Below the pieces are notes generated by a model. It did no database searches and was not told the origin of the DNA. It was given only the letters and a program-made list of their open reading frames with translations. From Paenibacillus sp. (GTDB lineage Bacteria > Bacillota > Bacilli > Paenibacillales > NBRC-103111), in assembly GCA_031180825.1 (NCBI GenBank), contig JAPSLM010000005.1, forward strand, positions 186,001 through 250,000: a stretch of 64,000 nucleotides of DNA, in the 5' to 3' direction. Positions within the stretch are counted from its first letter, which is position 1; the number at the start of each line of letters is the position of its first letter. This document shows, one piece after another, positions 61,818 through 64,000 of this stretch. A program made the translations under genes and the position numbers.

Positions 61818-61850
61818 AACCCGTCTTATGGAAGCCTGTAAGGACGGGTT
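61818..61850 (-). terminator. Terminator of the acetyltransferase gene
   Basis: AACCCGTC / GACGGGTT forms an 8-bp stem that continues past a one-base bulge; the minus-strand 3' side runs into a T6 tract. It lies in the gap between the lyase promoter region and the acetyltransferase. Confidence 0.75.
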
Positions 61851-61882
61851 GAAGGTTATCGTAAATCCCGACATACGCCGGA

Positions 61883-62338
61883 CTAATGAGCGTCTTTTTC
61901 CAGTATCGTAAGGAACACTTGGGGCGCGACTTCCACGTTTTTCGTTTCCGTAAATCCGAATTGCTTGTATAACGAAATGGCTGAACCATTTTTGGCCCCC
62001 GTGCTCACCGCAAACTTGCGGATGCCCGGTTCGGATTCAAGCGCGTACCGAACCAAGCTTCGTCCGATGCCTCTGCGGAAATAATCCGGATGTACGACCA
62101 GCCGGGTAATGTGCAGCACGTCCTCCTGCTTTTCGACCGCAACGACTCCCGCCAACATCCCTTCCGCCGCATAGCCGTAAAACGTCTCCTCCGCCTGCAT
62201 CAACGTCTGAATCGTATCCCGAAGCTGGGGAATGCCGTCGAAGCCGATCAGCTCCGCCTCGACCCGGTAGGCCGGAAGCTGCACCCGAAGCACTTGCTCG
62301 GCCACGGCCGGCTGCGTCATGTCCAACTGATGTATCAT
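61883..62338 (-). CDS. GNAT family N-acetyltransferase
   Basis: The 151-residue protein has the GNAT core ITRLVVHPDYFRRGIGRSLV (acetyl-CoA loop F-R-R-G-I-G), then SAISLYKQFGFTETKNV (motif B). It is divergent from the pqq operon with 308 bases between. GGAGAT precedes the start. Substrate unknown. Confidence 0.88.
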   Translation of the reverse strand: MIHQLDMTQPAVAEQVLRVQLPAYRVEAELIGFDGIPQLRDTIQTLMQAEETFYGYAAEGMLAGVVAVEKQEDVLHITRLVVHPDYFRRGIGRSLVRYALESEPGIRKFAVSTGAKNGSAISLYKQFGFTETKNVEVAPQVFLTILEKDAH

Positions 62339-62646
62339 CTCAACGAATCTCCTTCTCGTCTTGGGTATCCCTTAATTGTAACGAAGAACCGCGAAGCGGG
62401 CCAAGTTAAAAAATAGTTAAAGCAAACAATCCGAAATGGCGACCGAACCGTCAAACGCGCCGGAAGCTACTTTTGAACAAAAGCCGAGCCAATTTTCCAT
62501 AAAAATACATATCACAGCGGACGTGCGAATAGGATACATTGTGGACATGGCCCCCGGTCCGATGCGCCCGTTTTGCCGCCGTCAGCGGCAGCTTGCAGCC
62601 GGATTGTACATAACCGGGAATTCGATTGCGAAAGGAGGGAACGACC
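62339..62646. other. Divergent intergenic region upstream of pqqA
   Basis: No gene is supported. The region must hold the promoters of the acetyltransferase and of the pqq genes, but I found no convincing sigma-A pair. A GCCGC/GCGGC stem-loop lies near 62576. AAAGGAGGGA stands immediately before the pqqA start. Confidence 0.4.
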
Positions 62647-62718
62647 GTGTGGGTAAAGCCAAAAGCTAAGATCATCGACGTCTGCGCCGAAGTGACCGGT
62701 TATGCCTGCCAGAAATAA
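62647..62718 (+). CDS. pqqA: Pyrroloquinoline quinone precursor peptide PqqA
   Basis: The 23-residue peptide starts GTG, 7 bases after AAAGGAGG, and contains EVTGY: Glu15 and Tyr19, the two residues that PqqE crosslinks in the first step of PQQ formation. Length, the front MWxKP and the Glu-x-x-x-Tyr spacing match PqqA from Gram-negative bacteria (EVTMY). Cys13 and Cys21 flank the motif, which is unlike those peptides. The gene is too short for ordinary gene finding; pqqB and pqqC follow it, which confirms the identification. Confidence 0.9.
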   Translation: MWVKPKAKIIDVCAEVTGYACQK

Positions 62719-62760
62719 ACGCGCCTCCTGAACCGCGGCGCACAACAACGGAACCGGATT

Positions 62761-62776
62761 GCCGGAGAAATCCGGC
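62761..62776 (+). other. GAAA-tetraloop hairpin between pqqA and pqqB
   Basis: GCCGGA/TCCGGC with a GAAA loop gives a very stable 6-bp hairpin between the peptide gene and pqqB. No T-run follows. It probably stabilises or partly stalls the transcript so that peptide is made in excess over enzymes. Confidence 0.5.
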
Positions 62777-62802
62777 ATCCCTTCTATAAGGGGGAATGAC
62801 GG

Positions 62803-63723
62803 ATGTTTCTCAAGATCATTGGGACGGCGGCCGGGGGAGGCTTTCCGCAATGGAATTGCGCTTGCCCCAACTGCCGCTTGGCACGTGCCCGCGACGGACA
62901 GGCGCTTGCCCGGATGCAAAGCAGCGTGGCCGTCAGCAGCGACGGAGCCGCGTGGTATTTGATCAACGCTACGCCGGATATCCGCCAGCAGATCGAAGCG
63001 CAGCCTTCCCTTCGGCCCGGTCCGGGTCTCCGCAGCACGCCGGTCGCGGGAGTTCTGCTGACCGATGCGGAGCTCGATCATACGATCGGGCTGCTTAGCT
63101 TAAGAGAAGGCGGGCAGCTGGACATTTTCGCGACCGGTCCGGTTATGCAAGCGCTGACCGGTCCGTTCCCCGTCCGCCATATGCTGGAGCCTTACGCAAG
63201 CGCGCGCTGGCGGGCCATTACGCCAGGCGTTCCTCTTGCCCTGTTCGCCGGAAGGCTGGAGGTTACTCCGTTCCGCCTCGGGTCCAAGGCGCCCCGCTAC
63301 GCTTACGGATGCTTAGTCGGGGACGAAGACGGCAAAGCGCCGGCTTGGGTCGTCGGCTATCGGATCGAGGACCGGCTGACCGGCGGCAAAGCCGTCTACG
63401 CCCCGGGTATCGAAGCCTGGTCCGACGAGCTGGAGCGGATGCTTGCGGATGCGGACTGCATTTTGCTGGACGGCACCTTCTGGCAGGCCGACGAGCTGAA
63501 GGGGCTCGGCGTCTCGGAGCTGCCGGCTTGGGATATGGGTCATGTCCCGATCGACGGTACCGACGGGAGCCTGCACCGGCTCGCCCGCCTGACCGCAGCG
63601 CGTAAAATCTACATACATATCAACAACACGAATCCGATATTGAATCCCGCCTCGACCGAATGCCATACGCTGCTTGCGCTCGGCATCGAAATCGGATACG
63701 ACGGCATGGAGCTGGAGGTATGA
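62803..63723 (+). CDS. pqqB: PqqB, pyrroloquinoline quinone biosynthesis protein B
   Basis: The 306-residue protein is a metallo-beta-lactamase-fold protein of the PqqB type: [18 protein letters not shown] (the zinc-knuckle front WNCxCxxC, near 14-24), [14 protein letters not shown] (metal-site motif) and [12 protein letters not shown], with the end [14 protein letters not shown]. PqqB hydroxylates the crosslinked tyrosine or acts in a late step of PQQ formation. AAGGGGGAA precedes the ATG, and the stop is 2 bases before pqqC. Confidence 0.95.
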   Translation: MFLKIIGTAAGGGFPQWNCACPNCRLARARDGQALARMQSSVAVSSDGAAWYLINATPDIRQQIEAQPSLRPGPGLRSTPVAGVLLTDAELDHTIGLLSLREGGQLDIFATGPVMQALTGPFPVRHMLEPYASARWRAITPGVPLALFAGRLEVTPFRLGSKAPRYAYGCLVGDEDGKAPAWVVGYRIEDRLTGGKAVYAPGIEAWSDELERMLADADCILLDGTFWQADELKGLGVSELPAWDMGHVPIDGTDGSLHRLARLTAARKIYIHINNTNPILNPASTECHTLLALGIEIGYDGMELEV

Positions 63724-63725
63724 CG

Positions 63726-64000
63726 ATGTTCGAGCCATGGCCGAACGAAGAATTCATCATGCGGCTGCGCGAGGTCGGAGAACGGCGGTATCACGACAAG
63801 CATCCTTATCACATCCGCATGCATGAGGGAAGGCTCGGCCCGGAGCAGCTTCGGGCCTGGGTCGCCAACCGGTTTTACTATCAGAAAAACATCCCGGTCA
63901 AAGACGCGCTCATTCTGGCCAAGCTGCCTACCCGGGAGGACCGGCGCCGCTGGCTCCAGCGCATCGTCGACCACGACGGCCGCGAGGGGGACGAAGGCGG
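63726..64000 (+). CDS. pqqC: PqqC, pyrroloquinoline-quinone synthase (partial)
   Basis: The first 91 codons are present and the gene runs off the window. The N-terminal half shows the PqqC fingerprint: [37 protein letters not shown] and [20 protein letters not shown] (given by their cores). PqqC catalyses the final eight-electron oxidation and ring closure. It begins 2 bases after the pqqB stop, so the pair is coupled. PqqD and PqqE are expected next but are not in view. Confidence 0.93.
   Translation, partial: MFEPWPNEEFIMRLREVGERRYHDKHPYHIRMHEGRLGPEQLRAWVANRFYYQKNIPVKDALILAKLPTREDRRRWLQRIVDHDGREGDEG

Noticed and set aside
1-64000. CRISPR arrays, tRNA or rRNA genes, phage genes or IS elements
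   Set aside because: No regularly spaced repeats, no cloverleaf with CCA-type ends, no phage structural genes and no transposase with terminal inverted repeats were seen. The Rpn protein is not treated as an IS.

Overview
The window looks like chromosome from a high-GC member of the Paenibacillaceae (Bacillota). The evidence is family content: three sugar ABC systems of MalFG or LplBC type with lipoprotein binding proteins, a YesM/YesN two-component pair, two membrane-anchored AraC-type sensors, a giant S-layer-anchored polysaccharide lyase, an ATP-grasp protein, a YoaP-type acetyltransferase, VanZ and TraB/GumN proteins. Start sites mostly follow strong AGGAGG-type ribosome binding sites. 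No rRNA, tRNA, CRISPR array, prophage or intact insertion sequence was seen.

Layout. 1-2081 (+): end of a probable methyltransferase, a small caspase/CHAT-like protein, a histidine phosphatase and a DinB protein. 2151-9633 (-): one operon with a lipoprotein, MalF and MalG permeases, a xylose-isomerase-like epimerase, a Gfo/Idh/MocA dehydrogenase, NanE and a DUF4127 protein, closed by a strong hairpin. 10083-13873 (-): a membrane AraC-type sensor overlapping a second binding lipoprotein, probably a regulator of carbohydrate uptake. 14312-17188 (-): metallophosphoesterase, MgtC-like protein and PHP phosphatase. 17446-17697: overlapping divergent promoters and a structured, terminated, apparently non-coding transcription unit. 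17795-26255 (+, with an NCS2 permease on the other strand): acetyltransferases, a phosphatase, a nucleotidyltransferase, VanZ and an Rpn-type nuclease. 26346-29597: a hypothetical gene, intact ilvN, a decayed ilvB and a decayed LuxR-type regulator fused back to back. 29695-36843 (-): YesN, YesM and an LplBC-type ABC operon. 37086-42071 (+): a secreted alkaline phosphatase behind a Pho-box-like promoter, then a CxxC lipoprotein and a MacB-like ABC transporter with histidine-rich loops. 42129-46506: a TlpA-like thioredoxin with a MerR-like promoter, a frameshifted gene, two envelope proteins, a GyrI-like protein and a WYL regulator. 46663-51531 (-): an LplBC-type ABC operon ending in a GH29 alpha-L-fucosidase. 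51857-61616: TraB/GumN protein, VOC protein, TetR remnant, a second AraC-type membrane sensor and the S-layer PL8 lyase. 62647-64000 (+): pqqA, pqqB and the start of pqqC.

The theme is a polysaccharide-degrading soil or rhizosphere bacterium: a surface lyase and a fucosidase release sugars, ABC systems import them, and two-component or AraC-type membrane sensors regulate this. Alkaline phosphatase adds phosphate scavenging. The most unexpected item is a PQQ biosynthesis locus with a correctly built PqqA peptide in a Gram-positive background. Other points of interest are the orphan structured RNA unit, the ilvB/LuxR junction of two pseudogenes, and the caspase-like protein.
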